A stretch of 40,596 nt of DNA from a bacterium (GCA_030428785.1 JAUIEF010000023.1:1-40596), one strand, 5' to 3'. Counted from the stretch's first letter, positions 8,244-16,814 are shown. The notes: generated from the sequence alone by a model not told the origin. Made by a program: numbers and translations.

Positions 8244-9445
8244 GCGCCCGGATCGCCTACGACGTCGGGCCGCCGCGCGGCGACGACGACGTGCAGGCCC
8301 TCGCCGAGGTGCTCGCCGTCTCCTTCAACGCGCCGGCCGAGCGCATCCTCGAGAACTTCGAGGCGGCCGGCGGCGCGGAGCGGCTGCGCGTCGTGCGGCA
8401 CGGCGACGACGTCGTCGGCGGGCTGCTGCTCATCGCGATGGGGCAGTGGTTCGGCGGGCGGTCCGTGCCGCAGGCGGGCGTCTCCATCGTGGGCGTCGAG
8501 CCGGCCTTCCGCGGACGCGGCGCGGGTCGCGCGCTCATCGAGGAGACGGTGCGCGGCCTGCACGCCGACGGCGTCCCGCTCTCGACGCTCTACCCCGCGA
8601 CGGTGCCCGTCTACCGCGCGGCCGGCTACGAGCTCGCGGGCAGCCGGTGGGACGTGCGCGTCGGGCTGAAGGGCCTGCCGACGCGATCGGCACCGTCCGA
8701 CGCCGGGGGGCCGCTCGATGTGCGTCGCGCCGGCGACGACGACCTCCCCGCGATGGTCGCCGCGCAGGAGTCCTTCGCACGGCTCCACGCCGGAACGCTC
8801 CACCGCGACGACTTCATCTGGCGCCGCGTGCGCAACCCGCGGCGGATCCCCGCGCACCACCACGTCGTCGAGGAGGACGGCGCGATCACCGGCCTCGTCT
8901 CCTTCATCCAGACCGAGACCGCCGACGGCTTCTACGACCTCGCCGTCTCCGACGTCGCCGCGCTCACCACGGCCGCCGCCGACCGGCTCCTCGCGTTCCT
9001 CGGGACGCACCAGAGCATGGCCGGCGCGATGCACCTCCAGCTCCCGCCGCACCACGCGCTCCTCGCGCGCCTCCCCGAGTGGCGCGCCAAGGCGAAGCTC
9101 CAGCTCCCGTGGATGGCGCGGCTCGCGCACGTCGACGCCGCGCTCGCGGCGCGCGGCTGGCCCGCGGGCGTCGTCGCGGAGCTGCACCTCGACGTCGCCG
9201 ACGACGTGGTCCCCGCGAACGCCGGCCGTCGCGTGCTGCGCGTCGCGGACGGCCGCGCGACGGTCGAGCCCGGCGGCGCGGGCAGCCTGCGCGTCGACGT
9301 CCGCGGGCTCGCCGCGCTCTTCACCGGCTTCCGGACGCCCGACGCGCTGCGCCTCCAGGGCCTGCTCGACGGTCCGCCGGAGGACCGCGCCCTCGCCGCG
9401 TCCGCCTTCGCCGGTCCGGACCCGTGGATGATGGAGATGTTCTGA
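8240..9445 (+). CDS. Eis-like GNAT acetyltransferase
   Basis: 401 residues, GTG start at 8240 overlapping the previous stop by 4 nt. N-terminal GNAT fold: the acetyl-CoA loop is VSIVGVEPAFRGRGAGRALI (about 77-96, RGRGAG being the pyrophosphate loop). The acetyltransferase core continues to YPATVPVYRAAGYELAG (about 118-134), which is typical of the Eis family. A second GNAT-like half (about 155-290) and a C-terminal SCP2-like domain (about 310-395) match Eis architecture and length (about 400). Eis enzymes acetylate amines, including aminoglycosides in some species. The substrate here is unknown. Its 3' end overlaps the convergent gene at 9321 by 125 nt. Confidence 0.88.
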   Translation: MSARIAYDVGPPRGDDDVQALAEVLAVSFNAPAERILENFEAAGGAERLRVVRHGDDVVGGLLLIAMGQWFGGRSVPQAGVSIVGVEPAFRGRGAGRALIEETVRGLHADGVPLSTLYPATVPVYRAAGYELAGSRWDVRVGLKGLPTRSAPSDAGGPLDVRRAGDDDLPAMVAAQESFARLHAGTLHRDDFIWRRVRNPRRIPAHHHVVEEDGAITGLVSFIQTETADGFYDLAVSDVAALTTAAADRLLAFLGTHQSMAGAMHLQLPPHHALLARLPEWRAKAKLQLPWMARLAHVDAALAARGWPAGVVAELHLDVADDVVPANAGRRVLRVADGRATVEPGGAGSLRVDVRGLAALFTGFRTPDALRLQGLLDGPPEDRALAASAFAGPDPWMMEMF

Positions 9446-10382
9446 GCGCGCCGAAGTCCGCGAGCAACGTCTCGACGTCCGCCGCCTCCCGGAAGGTCGC
9501 GAGCGCCTCCTCGCGGTGCGCCGCGCGCAGCCCGTCGATCTCCGCGTCGTCGACGACGCCGTCGAGGCGCACCTCCGTGACGCCGGGGCACCACCGGAAC
9601 CCGAGCCGCCCCGACCGCGCGTCGTCCTTGTCCGCGACGAGCATGTCGAAGCCGTTGAGGGTCGCCGCGAGCACGTCGCGCTTCACGACGAGCTTCAGCC
9701 GGTAGCGCTCGCCCCACATCATGTCGTACTTGCCGCCGGGCGTGCGGTCCTCCGCGAGCTGCACCGCGTCGCCGCGCAGCCAGCGGTCCGCGCGCCCCTG
9801 CGTCCAGTCGCCGACGGAGCGCCGGTACCGCGTGGGCCACGTGAAGTCGACGGTGTAGACGAGGTCGTCGTCCACGGCGAGCAGCAGGCGCGGCGGGTGG
9901 TCGCGCAGCCGGCCGCCGGGCGGGAGCACGCCCTCCACGGTGATGCGGCACGTGCCGGAGAACGACACGTCCGAGAGCAGCGCGCCGTCGACCTCCGAGA
10001 AGCCGAGCGGATGGAAGGTGAACGGGTCCGGCGCGGTGCCCACCGCGTCGTCCGCCGTCGCCGCGCGCGGACCGTCGCGCGGGTAGCGAGCCTCGAGCCG
10101 CCCGGACCGCGCGCGCCAGCGGCACCGGTCGCCCCCGAGCAGCGCGACGAGCTCCGGCTCGCGGTACGTCTCCGCGAACGCGCAGCGCACGACGAGCTCC
10201 TCGAGCCGCGCGCGCTCCGGGGGCGGCTCGCCGTCGTCCCGCGCCAGGAGCTCGCGGAGCAGACGGCCCGCCCGCTCGGGACGCGTCCCCTCGAGCACGC
10301 GCTCGACCGCGGTGAGCAGGTCCGGGCCGGGCGTCGGCTGGGCGGCCGCGCACAAGAGGAAGGAGACGACGAGGGTCGGCAC
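9321..10382 (-). CDS. Exported protein with possible LamG/DUF1080-like beta-sandwich
   Basis: 353 residues. The GTG at 10382 is supported by GGAGGA 9 nt upstream and by the signal peptide it opens (VPTLVVSFLLCAAAQ). Residues 15-90 are helical. From about 120 on the sequence looks like a jelly-roll: FSGTCRITVEGVLPPGG, RLLLAVDDDLVYTVDF, YRLKLVVKRDVLAATLNGFD, then GRLGFRWCPGVTEVRLDGV. The last pattern (ligand described, then distance to an edge strand) is what concanavalin-like DUF1080 or LamG domains show. I am not sure of the family. The final 42 codons run antisense through the 3' end of the acetyltransferase gene and give Arg-rich sequence that may be non-functional. Confidence 0.65.
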   Translation of the reverse strand: MPTLVVSFLLCAAAQPTPGPDLLTAVERVLEGTRPERAGRLLRELLARDDGEPPPERARLEELVVRCAFAETYREPELVALLGGDRCRWRARSGRLEARYPRDGPRAATADDAVGTAPDPFTFHPLGFSEVDGALLSDVSFSGTCRITVEGVLPPGGRLRDHPPRLLLAVDDDLVYTVDFTWPTRYRRSVGDWTQGRADRWLRGDAVQLAEDRTPGGKYDMMWGERYRLKLVVKRDVLAATLNGFDMLVADKDDARSGRLGFRWCPGVTEVRLDGVVDDAEIDGLRAAHREEALATFREAADVETLLADFGALRTSPSSTGPDRRRRTRRGRGPPADRRAGPGGAARRASGSR

Positions 10383-10464
10383 GGGACGCGGTCCTCCGGG
10401 CGGGTGGGACCGGCACGACGGCGGCTCCACGCCCGTGTTACGCCGCGCGGCGCCGCCCCGCGAC

Positions 10465-10560
10465 GGGGCCGCGCCCGCCAGTGCGACACGCCGGATCGTG
10501 TCCGCCGGGGCCGCGCCCGCCGGCTCGACACCCCGGATCGGTTCCGCCGGGTCCGCGCCC
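10465..10560 (+). repeat. 42-bp tandem repeat, about 2.3 copies
   Basis: Copy 1 is 10465-10506, copy 2 is 10507-10548, and a partial third copy starts at 10549 (GGGTCCGCGCCC). Both full copies start GGGGCCGCGCCCGCC and end TTCCGCC or TGTCCGCC around a CCGGATCG core; they differ at about six bases. It fills the divergent gap between the exported protein (start 10382) and the second ECF sigma gene (start 10686). A TACGAT string near 10579 could be the -10 box for the sigma gene. Nothing else is seen in this gap. Confidence 0.7.
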
Positions 10561-10685
10561 CCGCGCCGCCGGACGCCTGCTACGATGGCGCCCCGCGGGC
10601 GACGGGCGCTCTCCCTCGGCATCACCGCCGGTCGCCCCGCGACGTCGTTGCGTCTTCCGAGGTCCCCGAATCCACGGAGGTGCCG

Positions 10686-11390
10686 TTGCCACCGGACGCG
10701 CTCGTCCAGCGCTTGAGGTCCGTCCCCGGGGCGGACTCCGTCCCCGAGCTGGCCGCGTTCGATCCGGGCAACGACCTCCACCTCGACGCCGCCGCCGGCT
10801 GGCTCCTCGAGCGCTTCCGCCGCGACGCCGACGTCGACGCGCTCTCGCTCCTCTACGAGCTCGCGCGGCCGCGCCTGCACGGGCTCGCGACGCGGCTCGC
10901 CGACCGCCTCGCGCTCGCCGTCGACCCGGACGACCTCGTCGCGGCCTTCCTCACGCGCCTCTTCACGGACGTCCGCCGCCCACAGCCGCGCGTCTCGCGC
11001 TTCCTCGGGCTCGCGTACACGTCCATGCGCAACGACGCGCTCAACCAGCTGCGCAGCCACGCGCGGAGCCTGCGGCGCATGGCCGAGTTCCAGTCGCGGC
11101 AGCCGCACCCCGCGGACCCGGCGCGCCTCGCCGGCGACCGCGAGCAGGAGGCGGCGTGCGCGCGCGTGGGCGTCGTTCTGCTGGGCGTCGTCGCGCGCTG
11201 CTTCCACCAGCTCCCCGAGCGCGACCGGCGCATCCTCTTGGCGCGCGAGGTCGAAGGGCTGACGCACGCCGAGCTCGCCGTCGCGCTCTCGCTGCCGCCG
11301 GGCCAGACGGGCTCGGTGCTCCGCCGCGCGCGCCTCAAGCTGTCACGGCTCGTGGCGCGGGCGCTCTCCGGGAGAGGAGGCACGTCATGA
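10686..11390 (+). CDS. ECF-type sigma factor (second)
   Basis: 234 residues from TTG at 10686, chosen because GGAGG (10676-10680) lies 5 nt upstream. The GTG at 10680 is also possible but would overlap that site. Region 2 is divergent: VDPDDLVAAFLTRLFTDV (about 77-94) and FLGLAYTSMRNDALNQLRSH (about 105-124). Region 4 is clear: LPERDRRILLAREVEGLTHA, then ELAVALSLPPGQTGSVLRRA, the helix-turn-helix (about 178-222). No C-terminal extension. An ATGA overlap joins it to the next gene. It shares no obvious close relationship with the ECF factor at 5879, so the two probably read different promoters. Confidence 0.88.
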   Translation: MPPDALVQRLRSVPGADSVPELAAFDPGNDLHLDAAAGWLLERFRRDADVDALSLLYELARPRLHGLATRLADRLALAVDPDDLVAAFLTRLFTDVRRPQPRVSRFLGLAYTSMRNDALNQLRSHARSLRRMAEFQSRQPHPADPARLAGDREQEAACARVGVVLLGVVARCFHQLPERDRRILLAREVEGLTHAELAVALSLPPGQTGSVLRRARLKLSRLVARALSGRGGTS

Positions 11391-12214
11391 CCGACCCGCG
11401 ACTGCTCCCCGAGGCGCTCCGCCTGCTCACGGGCGAGGGCCGCGCGCGCTCGCCGCAGCAGCTGCTCGACGCGCTCCACGACCGCTTCCGCAGCGCCGGG
11501 CGCGAGAAGCTCGCCGACCTCGTCTACGAGATGGTGCGCGCGTGCCTCGCGGCCTTCCCGGACTACGCCGACCGCGGATACCAGGAGGTGCCGGCGCGCG
11601 CGCCGGAGGTCATCTCCGGCGAGCTCACCACCATGAACAAGGGGCTCGCGGGGCTCTCCGCCGAGGAGGACCTCTCGGCCGTGCGCCGCACCCGCCCCGA
11701 GGCCGACCGCGCGCTGCGCGACACGGAGACCTGCCTCGACGTGCTGCGCCAGCTCGAGGGCGACACGCCGCGACACGCCCTCGCGCGCGCGCTCCACCTC
11801 GTGCACGCCGACGAGCCGTCCCTCGCCGAGCCGATCCTGCGCGCGCTCCTCGACCAGGACGGTTGCCCGGCGGCCACGCGCTGGTACGTCACCGTGAACC
11901 TCGCGTTCTGCCTGCACCGCCAGCACCGCAGCGCCGAGGCCCTGCCCCTCGCCCGCGCCGCCATGGACCAACGCCCCGAGATCCCGACGCCCGCCTTCAA
12001 CCTCGTCTCCTGCGCCGCGGACGTCGGTGACCGCGAGGCGTTCGAGGCCGGCCTGCGGCACCTCGCCGCGATCCGTCGCCGCGACCCCTCGCCGGTCATC
12101 GCGCGCTGGGTCGACGTCGAGTGCGGCGAGCTCGCGCGTCAGATGGACGTGCACCCGGACGACGTGCGTCGTCTGGCCGGGATGGCAGACTCAGGGACCG
12201 ACACCGCCGGATGA
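11387..12214 (+). CDS. Soluble helical protein in ECF operon, putative sigma regulator
   Basis: 275 residues; ATG at 11387 overlaps the sigma stop (ATGA), with GAGGAGG 6 nt upstream. No signal peptide and no membrane segment. The N-terminal 80 residues are charged helices (LLPEALRLLTGEGRARSPQQ). Residues about 125-260 look like degenerate tetratricopeptide repeats (RHALARALHLVHADEPSLAE, RWYVTVNLAFCLHRQHRSAE, with alternating small and large hydrophobics). The place between an ECF sigma gene and an exported protein suggests a cytoplasmic partner of the sigma factor, but no known anti-sigma motif is visible. Confidence 0.75.
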   Translation: MTDPRLLPEALRLLTGEGRARSPQQLLDALHDRFRSAGREKLADLVYEMVRACLAAFPDYADRGYQEVPARAPEVISGELTTMNKGLAGLSAEEDLSAVRRTRPEADRALRDTETCLDVLRQLEGDTPRHALARALHLVHADEPSLAEPILRALLDQDGCPAATRWYVTVNLAFCLHRQHRSAEALPLARAAMDQRPEIPTPAFNLVSCAADVGDREAFEAGLRHLAAIRRRDPSPVIARWVDVECGELARQMDVHPDDVRRLAGMADSGTDTAG

Positions 12215-12843
12215 CCGACCGACCGCCCGTGAACGCACCGAACCGACACCGCCGCCCGCCGCGCCTCGCCGCGCTCGTCCTGCTGGCCCTGCTCGCCGGC
12301 GCGGTCTCCGTGCGCGCGCAGACGACGACGCCGCCGGGGTCGTCGACGCCGGGGACGGTCGTCGACCCCGTGGACCAGGACCGCTTCAAGTCGGGCGGCG
12401 GGGGCGGCGGGATCCTGCCGCCGAACATGGGCACGGGCAAGCCGCCGAAGACGGGCGTCGGACCGAAGGGCACCTCGCCCATCCCGAACCCCGTGACGCC
12501 CAAGTCGCCGCTCGGGCGGCTGCTCGAGGTGCCGGGCTCGTCGAGCGGCGGGCCGGGCGGCGGCGGCGGAGGTGGGGGAGGCGGCGGCAACGACGGCGAC
12601 CCGCCGCCGGACGACGACGACGGCACCGGACCGACGACGTCGGACCTCGCCGACGACGGCGGTCGCCCCGCAGACGACGGCCGCGACGTCGGGGAGCGCG
12701 CGCCCGTCGCGGCCCGCGGCTGGGTCGTCGAGCGCGTGCTCGTCGAGGAGTCGGCGGGCGGTCGGCACGTGACGCTGCAGCTCGTCGACGCGACCGGCGC
12801 CCGGCTCGTCGTGATCGCGCGCCGGGGTGCCGCACCGCGCTGA
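12211..12843 (+). CDS. Exported Gly/Pro/Asp-rich protein in ECF operon
   Basis: 210 residues; ATG at 12211 overlaps the previous stop (ATGA). The signal peptide is about residues 16-37 (LAALVLLALLAGAVSVRAQ). Then comes about 125 residues of low complexity: Thr/Pro/Gly-rich, a run of eleven Gly near 115-125, and an Asp run. It ends in a small beta-like domain of about 45 residues (GWVVERVLVEESAGGRHVTL). The low-complexity part would act as a flexible spacer between the envelope and the terminal domain. As the last gene of the sigma operon it may be the sensor or the output. Family not recognised. Confidence 0.7.
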   Translation: MTDRPPVNAPNRHRRPPRLAALVLLALLAGAVSVRAQTTTPPGSSTPGTVVDPVDQDRFKSGGGGGGILPPNMGTGKPPKTGVGPKGTSPIPNPVTPKSPLGRLLEVPGSSSGGPGGGGGGGGGGGNDGDPPPDDDDGTGPTTSDLADDGGRPADDGRDVGERAPVAARGWVVERVLVEESAGGRHVTLQLVDATGARLVVIARRGAAPR

Positions 12844-12886
12844 CGGCTGCGCGCGGTCCGCGCTCGACGCGGCCCGGGCTCCGTCG

Positions 12887-12915
12887 GACGCGTGTCGCCG
12901 GGCTGGACACGCGTC
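12887..12915 (+). promoter_or_regulatory. Perfect 10-bp inverted repeat before threonine synthase
   Basis: GACGCGTGTC (12887-12896) and GACACGCGTC (12906-12915) with a 9-nt spacer. It ends 25 nt before the thrC start at 12941 and begins 43 nt after the stop of the ECF operon. It could be a terminator hairpin for the operon (no U-tract follows), or an operator or 5'-UTR hairpin for thrC. The sequence alone does not decide. Confidence 0.45.
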
Positions 12916-12940
12916 ACCGGGCTCGGTCACGCTGCCGCGC

Positions 12941-14167
12941 ATGACCTCCTTCGTCACGCACCTCGAGTCCGCCCTCGACGGCACGCACCTCCCCGCGCGC
13001 ACCGTGCAGACCGTGCACGAGGGGCGCCCGCTGTGGGTCCGCTACGACCTCGACGCCGTGGGGCGCGCCGTCGCGCGCGACGACCTGCGCGGCCGGTCGT
13101 CCGGCCTGTGGCGCTACCGAGAGCTGCTGCCCGTCGACGACCCGGGCTGCGTCGTGTCGCTCGGCGAGACGACGACGCCGCTCGTCGACTGTCCGCGGCT
13201 CGCACGCGCGCTCGGCGTGCGGCGGCTGCTCGTCAAGGACGAGTCGCGCCTCCCGACGGGCAGCTTCAAGGCGCGCGGCATGGCGATGGCCGTCTCCATG
13301 GCGAAGCAGTTCGGCATCGAGCGGCTCGCGATCCCGACCGCCGGCAACGCGGGCGGCGCGCTCGCGGCCTACGCGGCGAAGGCCGGCATGTCGTGCACCG
13401 TGCTCATGCCCGAGGACACGCCGGAGGTCAACAGGTACGAGGCCGGGCTGTTCGGCGCGCGCGTGTTCCTCGTCGACGGGCTCATCAACGACTGCGGCGC
13501 GCTCGTGCGCGAGGGTGCCGAGCGCGTCGGCTGGTTCGACGTGAGCACGCTCAAGGAGCCCTACCGCATCGAGGGCAAGAAGACGATGGGCCTCGAGCTC
13601 GCCGAGCAGCTCGACTGGGAGCTGCCCGACGCGATCTTCTACCCGACGGGCGGCGGCACCGGGCTCATCGGCATGTGGAAGGCGTTCGCGGAGCTCTCTG
13701 CGCTCGGCTGGCTCGCGAGCGACGCGCGGCCGCGCATGTTCAGCTGCCAGGCGGACGGATGCGCGCCCATCGCGACCGCCTTCGACGAGGGCGAGCGGTT
13801 CGCGCGCGCGCCCGACGCGCCGCGCACCGAGGCGTCGGGGCTGCGCGTGCCCGTCGCGGTCGGCGACTTCATGATCCTCGACGCCGTGCGCGAGAGCGGC
13901 GGGCGCGCCATGGCGGGCGCCGAGTCCGCGATCCGCCCGCGCATGCGGCAGGCGGCGTCGCTCGAGGGGCTCTCGCTGTGCCCGGAGAGCGCGGTGTGCC
14001 TCGAGGTGCTCGCCGACGCCGTCGCGCAGGGCCACGTCGGCGCGGCCGAGACGGTCGTCGTGTTCAACACGGGCGCGGCGCAGAAGTACGTCGAGGTGAT
14101 GCGCACGGAGCTGCCGCGTCTCGACCGCGCGGCGCCGGACTGGGACGCGCTGGGCGCGGGCGCGTAG
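12941..14167 (+). CDS. thrC: Threonine synthase
   Basis: 408 residues, ATG at 12941 (MTSFVTHLESALDGTHLP). A PLP fold-type II enzyme that converts O-phosphohomoserine to threonine in the cytoplasm. Seen: the PLP lysine K110 in LPTGSFKARG, the cofactor phosphate loop GGGTGLIGMW (about 237-246), PTAGNAGGALAAYAAKAGM (about 130-148) and a C-terminal NTGAAQKY. Residues 20-75 form the N-terminal segment typical of the roughly 400-residue plant/archaeal-like class of threonine synthase. It stands alone, without hom or thrB nearby. Diaminopropionate ammonia-lyase or cysteate synthase are related alternatives, less likely given the N-terminal sequence. Confidence 0.87.
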   Translation: MTSFVTHLESALDGTHLPARTVQTVHEGRPLWVRYDLDAVGRAVARDDLRGRSSGLWRYRELLPVDDPGCVVSLGETTTPLVDCPRLARALGVRRLLVKDESRLPTGSFKARGMAMAVSMAKQFGIERLAIPTAGNAGGALAAYAAKAGMSCTVLMPEDTPEVNRYEAGLFGARVFLVDGLINDCGALVREGAERVGWFDVSTLKEPYRIEGKKTMGLELAEQLDWELPDAIFYPTGGGTGLIGMWKAFAELSALGWLASDARPRMFSCQADGCAPIATAFDEGERFARAPDAPRTEASGLRVPVAVGDFMILDAVRESGGRAMAGAESAIRPRMRQAASLEGLSLCPESAVCLEVLADAVAQGHVGAAETVVVFNTGAAQKYVEVMRTELPRLDRAAPDWDALGAGA

Positions 14168-14187
14168 CTCGCGCGGGGCGGGGCGCG

Positions 14188-14203
14188 GTCGGCGGCGGCC
14201 GAC
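14188..14203. terminator. Weak hairpin between convergent genes
   Basis: GTCGGC and GCCGAC around GGCG form a 6-bp stem without a T-tract, 21 nt after the thrC stop and 40 nt before the end of the convergent small gene. It is the only candidate terminator in this 76-nt gap. Confidence 0.25.
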
Positions 14204-14243
14204 GGGGTCGCCTCCGTCGGGAGCGCGTCGCGGGACGTCGCGC

Positions 14244-14543
14244 TCAGACGGGCTCCCACGCGTCGTCGGTCGGCTCGAGCGTCCCGTCGCGTGCCGCGTC
14301 GATGTCGTCCGCGATCGCGCGCAACGCGTCCGCGAAGCCGGGACCGACGTCGACCCGCCAGACGCTCCTGCTCATCGCCATGCCGAAGCCGAGCACGAGG
14401 AAGAGGTGGTCCTCCTTGTGCGTGAGGCGCGCGGTGAGCCGGCGCACGAGCGCGTTCGAGCGCTGCCCCGGAAGCTCGCCGTAGTCACGGAGCTCCCCGC
14501 CGAGCACGAGGTCGCGGGCCTTGCGGAACGGGTTCCATCCCAT
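14244..14543 (-). CDS. Small protein of unknown function
   Basis: 99 residues, ATG at 14543 (MGWNPFRKARDLVLGGELRD) with GGAG about 8 nt upstream. No signal peptide. The sequence alternates basic N-terminal helices (SNALVRRLTARLTHKEDHLF) with a hydrophobic stretch (LFLVLGFGMAMSRSVWRVDV, about 47-66) and an acidic end. The hydrophobic part looks more like a beta-strand plus helix than a membrane segment. No family recognised. It converges on thrC and is divergent from the PKD protein at 14704. Confidence 0.6.
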   Translation of the reverse strand: MGWNPFRKARDLVLGGELRDYGELPGQRSNALVRRLTARLTHKEDHLFLVLGFGMAMSRSVWRVDVGPGFADALRAIADDIDAARDGTLEPTDDAWEPV

Positions 14544-14703
14544 GAGCTGACTCCGACGAGGAGGTCGTGAGTGTACGCCCGGCGCTCGCGGACGCCGCGC
14601 ACGTCGTCTCGAGTCGGAGCGCGCGGTGTGGACGGTCTCGGGGGGGGCGTGGGACACTGGCCGCGGTCGGGACGACACCGCTCGCACTCCGGGAGAAGGA
14701 CCC

Positions 14704-16722
14704 ATGACCCCGATCCATCGGCTCCTCGCGTGCGCGGCGCTGCTCGCCGCCGCCTCGCCCGCCGCCGCGCAGCTCACCGCGGACTTCTCCGCGACGCCCG
14801 TCGCCGGCACGAACCCGCTCGTCGTGGAGTTCACGGACCTGACCACCGGCGGTCCGCCGCTCGTCTGGTCGTGGGACTTCGGCGACGGCGGCGCGGGCAA
14901 CGGCCAGCACCCGGTCCACCTCTACGACGAGCCCGGGACGTACACGGTGGAGCTCACCGTCATCGCCGCCGGCTCGCAGATCGACCAGGTGACGAAGACG
15001 GACCTCATCACCGTCGCGCCCGCGACGCTCGCGCCGGACTTCGTCGCGACGTCGCCCACGACCGGCGTCGTCGACCTCGAGGTCTCGTTCGCGAACATCA
15101 CCGTCGGCGGGCCGGTCACGGACTGGCTCTGGGACTTCGGCGACGGCACGACGAGCACCGCGCAGCAGCCGACGCACGTCTACGAGGCGGTCGGCACCTT
15201 CGACGTCTCGCTCACGGCGTGGGTCGGCGAGCAGTCCGAGACGCACGTGGAGCCCGGCTTCGTCACGACCACGGGCTACTTCGCGCCGGCGGTCGACCTG
15301 CTGGCGAGCTCCGGCGAGTTCGCCACCGGCGACATGGACGGGGACGGCGACATCGACATCGTCGTGGAGGTGAGCCCCGGCACGGACCGGCTGCGGCTGC
15401 TGCGGAACACGGACGGCGCGCTGTCGTTCGGCGCGCCGGAGTCCCTCGGGAGCGGCGGGCTCACCGTCGACCAGCTCGACGTCGCGGACGTCGACGGGGA
15501 CGGGGACCTCGACGTGGTGGCCGCCGGGAACGACTCGGGCAACCAGCGGGTGCTCTGGTTCGAGAACGTCGCCGGCGACGCGACGACGTGGACGAAGCAC
15601 GTCGCCGACGCGACGGCCTGGATCGTGCAGGCCCTCGACACGGGGGACATCGACGGCGACGGCGACGTCGACGTGCTGCTCGCGTGGGAGAGCCTCGGCA
15701 TCGACGGGCTGGACTGGCTCCCGAACGCGGACGGCGCGGGGACGTTCTCGGCGCCCGAGTCGATCCTCTCGCTCTTCGCCCCCACGGACGCGCAGCTCGC
15801 CGACGTGGACGCGGACGGCGACCTCGACGTGGCCTTCACCGACGACGGCGAGCGGTTCTACTGCTACACGAACGACGGGAGCGGCGCCTTCTCGATCCAG
15901 CCCAGCGTGGACCTGTCGCCGGACACGGCGACCTCCGTGCGCATGGCGGACGCCGACGGGGACGGCGACCTCGACGCCTTCGTGGCGGCCGGCGGTCTCA
16001 AGTGGCTCGAGAAGCTCGACCCGCCGTTCGTGCCGTACGGCCCGCCGGCGACGGTCTCGTTCTCCGGAGAGGGCATCGTCCGCGTGGCGGACATCGACCG
16101 CGACGGCGCGCCGGACGTCGTCACCGGCTTCGACGGCGTGGGCGGGGACGTCCTCTGGTACCGCAACGTCGGCGCGCTCGGCGGCTTCGAGCCGGCGCCC
16201 CAGCACGTCCTCTCCGCGGCGCACATCAGCCACCGGCGGATCCACCTCGTCGACCTCGACCGGGACGGCGACGTCGACGTGCTCGCGTCCGGCAACGACG
16301 GTCTCACGGCCACGAACTGGACCGGCTTCTACGAGAACGTGTTCATCCCGTCCGCGTGGACGCACCTCGACGGCGGCTCGCCCGGGGTCGCGGGCGTGCC
16401 GCGCCTCACGGGACAGGGCACGCTCGGCTCCGGCGACGAGGTCTTGCTCGCGCTCGACGACGCGCCGCCCTCGACGCTCGCGCTCGCGTGGCTGTCGTTC
16501 ACGTCCGTGCCCTTCGACGCGCTGGGCGGCACGGTGCACGCGAGCCCGCCGACGACGCAGCTCCTCCGCGCGACCGACGGCACCGGCGCCTGGTCGCAGA
16601 GCCTCGTGTGGCCGGCCGCCCTGCCGTCCGGCGTCGACTTCTGGCTCCAGTTCATCGTGCAGGACGGCAGCGTGCCCGCGGGGCTCACGTTGTCGAACGC
16701 GCTCACCGCGACGACCCCTTGA
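14704..16722 (+). CDS. Secreted protein with two PKD domains and a seven-repeat Ca-binding propeller
   Basis: 672 residues, ATG at 14704 with GGGAGAAGGA just upstream. Signal peptide 1-23 (cleavage after AAAQ). Two PKD domains follow (about 24-103 and 107-187), each with the hallmark WxWDFGDG (VWSWDFGDGG, DWLWDFGDGT) and an HxYxxxGTFxV-type end. Then seven Asp-rich FG-GAP/VCBS loops at intervals of about 50 residues: DMDGDGDIDIVVE, DVDGDGDLDVVAA, DIDGDGDVDVLLA, DVDADGDLDVAF, DADGDGDLDAFVA, DIDRDGAPDVVT and DLDRDGDVDVLAS. This count fits a closed seven-bladed propeller. The last 140 residues form a beta-rich end domain. It is an extracellular adhesion or carbohydrate-binding protein; no catalytic motif. 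Confidence 0.88.
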   Translation: MTPIHRLLACAALLAAASPAAAQLTADFSATPVAGTNPLVVEFTDLTTGGPPLVWSWDFGDGGAGNGQHPVHLYDEPGTYTVELTVIAAGSQIDQVTKTDLITVAPATLAPDFVATSPTTGVVDLEVSFANITVGGPVTDWLWDFGDGTTSTAQQPTHVYEAVGTFDVSLTAWVGEQSETHVEPGFVTTTGYFAPAVDLLASSGEFATGDMDGDGDIDIVVEVSPGTDRLRLLRNTDGALSFGAPESLGSGGLTVDQLDVADVDGDGDLDVVAAGNDSGNQRVLWFENVAGDATTWTKHVADATAWIVQALDTGDIDGDGDVDVLLAWESLGIDGLDWLPNADGAGTFSAPESILSLFAPTDAQLADVDADGDLDVAFTDDGERFYCYTNDGSGAFSIQPSVDLSPDTATSVRMADADGDGDLDAFVAAGGLKWLEKLDPPFVPYGPPATVSFSGEGIVRVADIDRDGAPDVVTGFDGVGGDVLWYRNVGALGGFEPAPQHVLSAAHISHRRIHLVDLDRDGDVDVLASGNDGLTATNWTGFYENVFIPSAWTHLDGGSPGVAGVPRLTGQGTLGSGDEVLLALDDAPPSTLALAWLSFTSVPFDALGGTVHASPPTTQLLRATDGTGAWSQSLVWPAALPSGVDFWLQFIVQDGSVPAGLTLSNALTATTP

Positions 16723-16808
16723 GGCACCCGACGCGCCGGGGTGCACCGAACGCCGACGACCCGGCGGCGATCCGGATTGTCCCCCTGGGCGGCCGCGCGG
16801 AACCGCTC

Positions 16809-16814
16809 TAGACT
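16809..16814 (+). promoter_or_regulatory. Putative -10 box (TAGACT)
   Basis: TAGACTCCGC at 16809, 76 nt before the start at 16890. It is identical over ten bases to the string at 973 before the FG-GAP gene. No clear -35. Confidence 0.4.
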
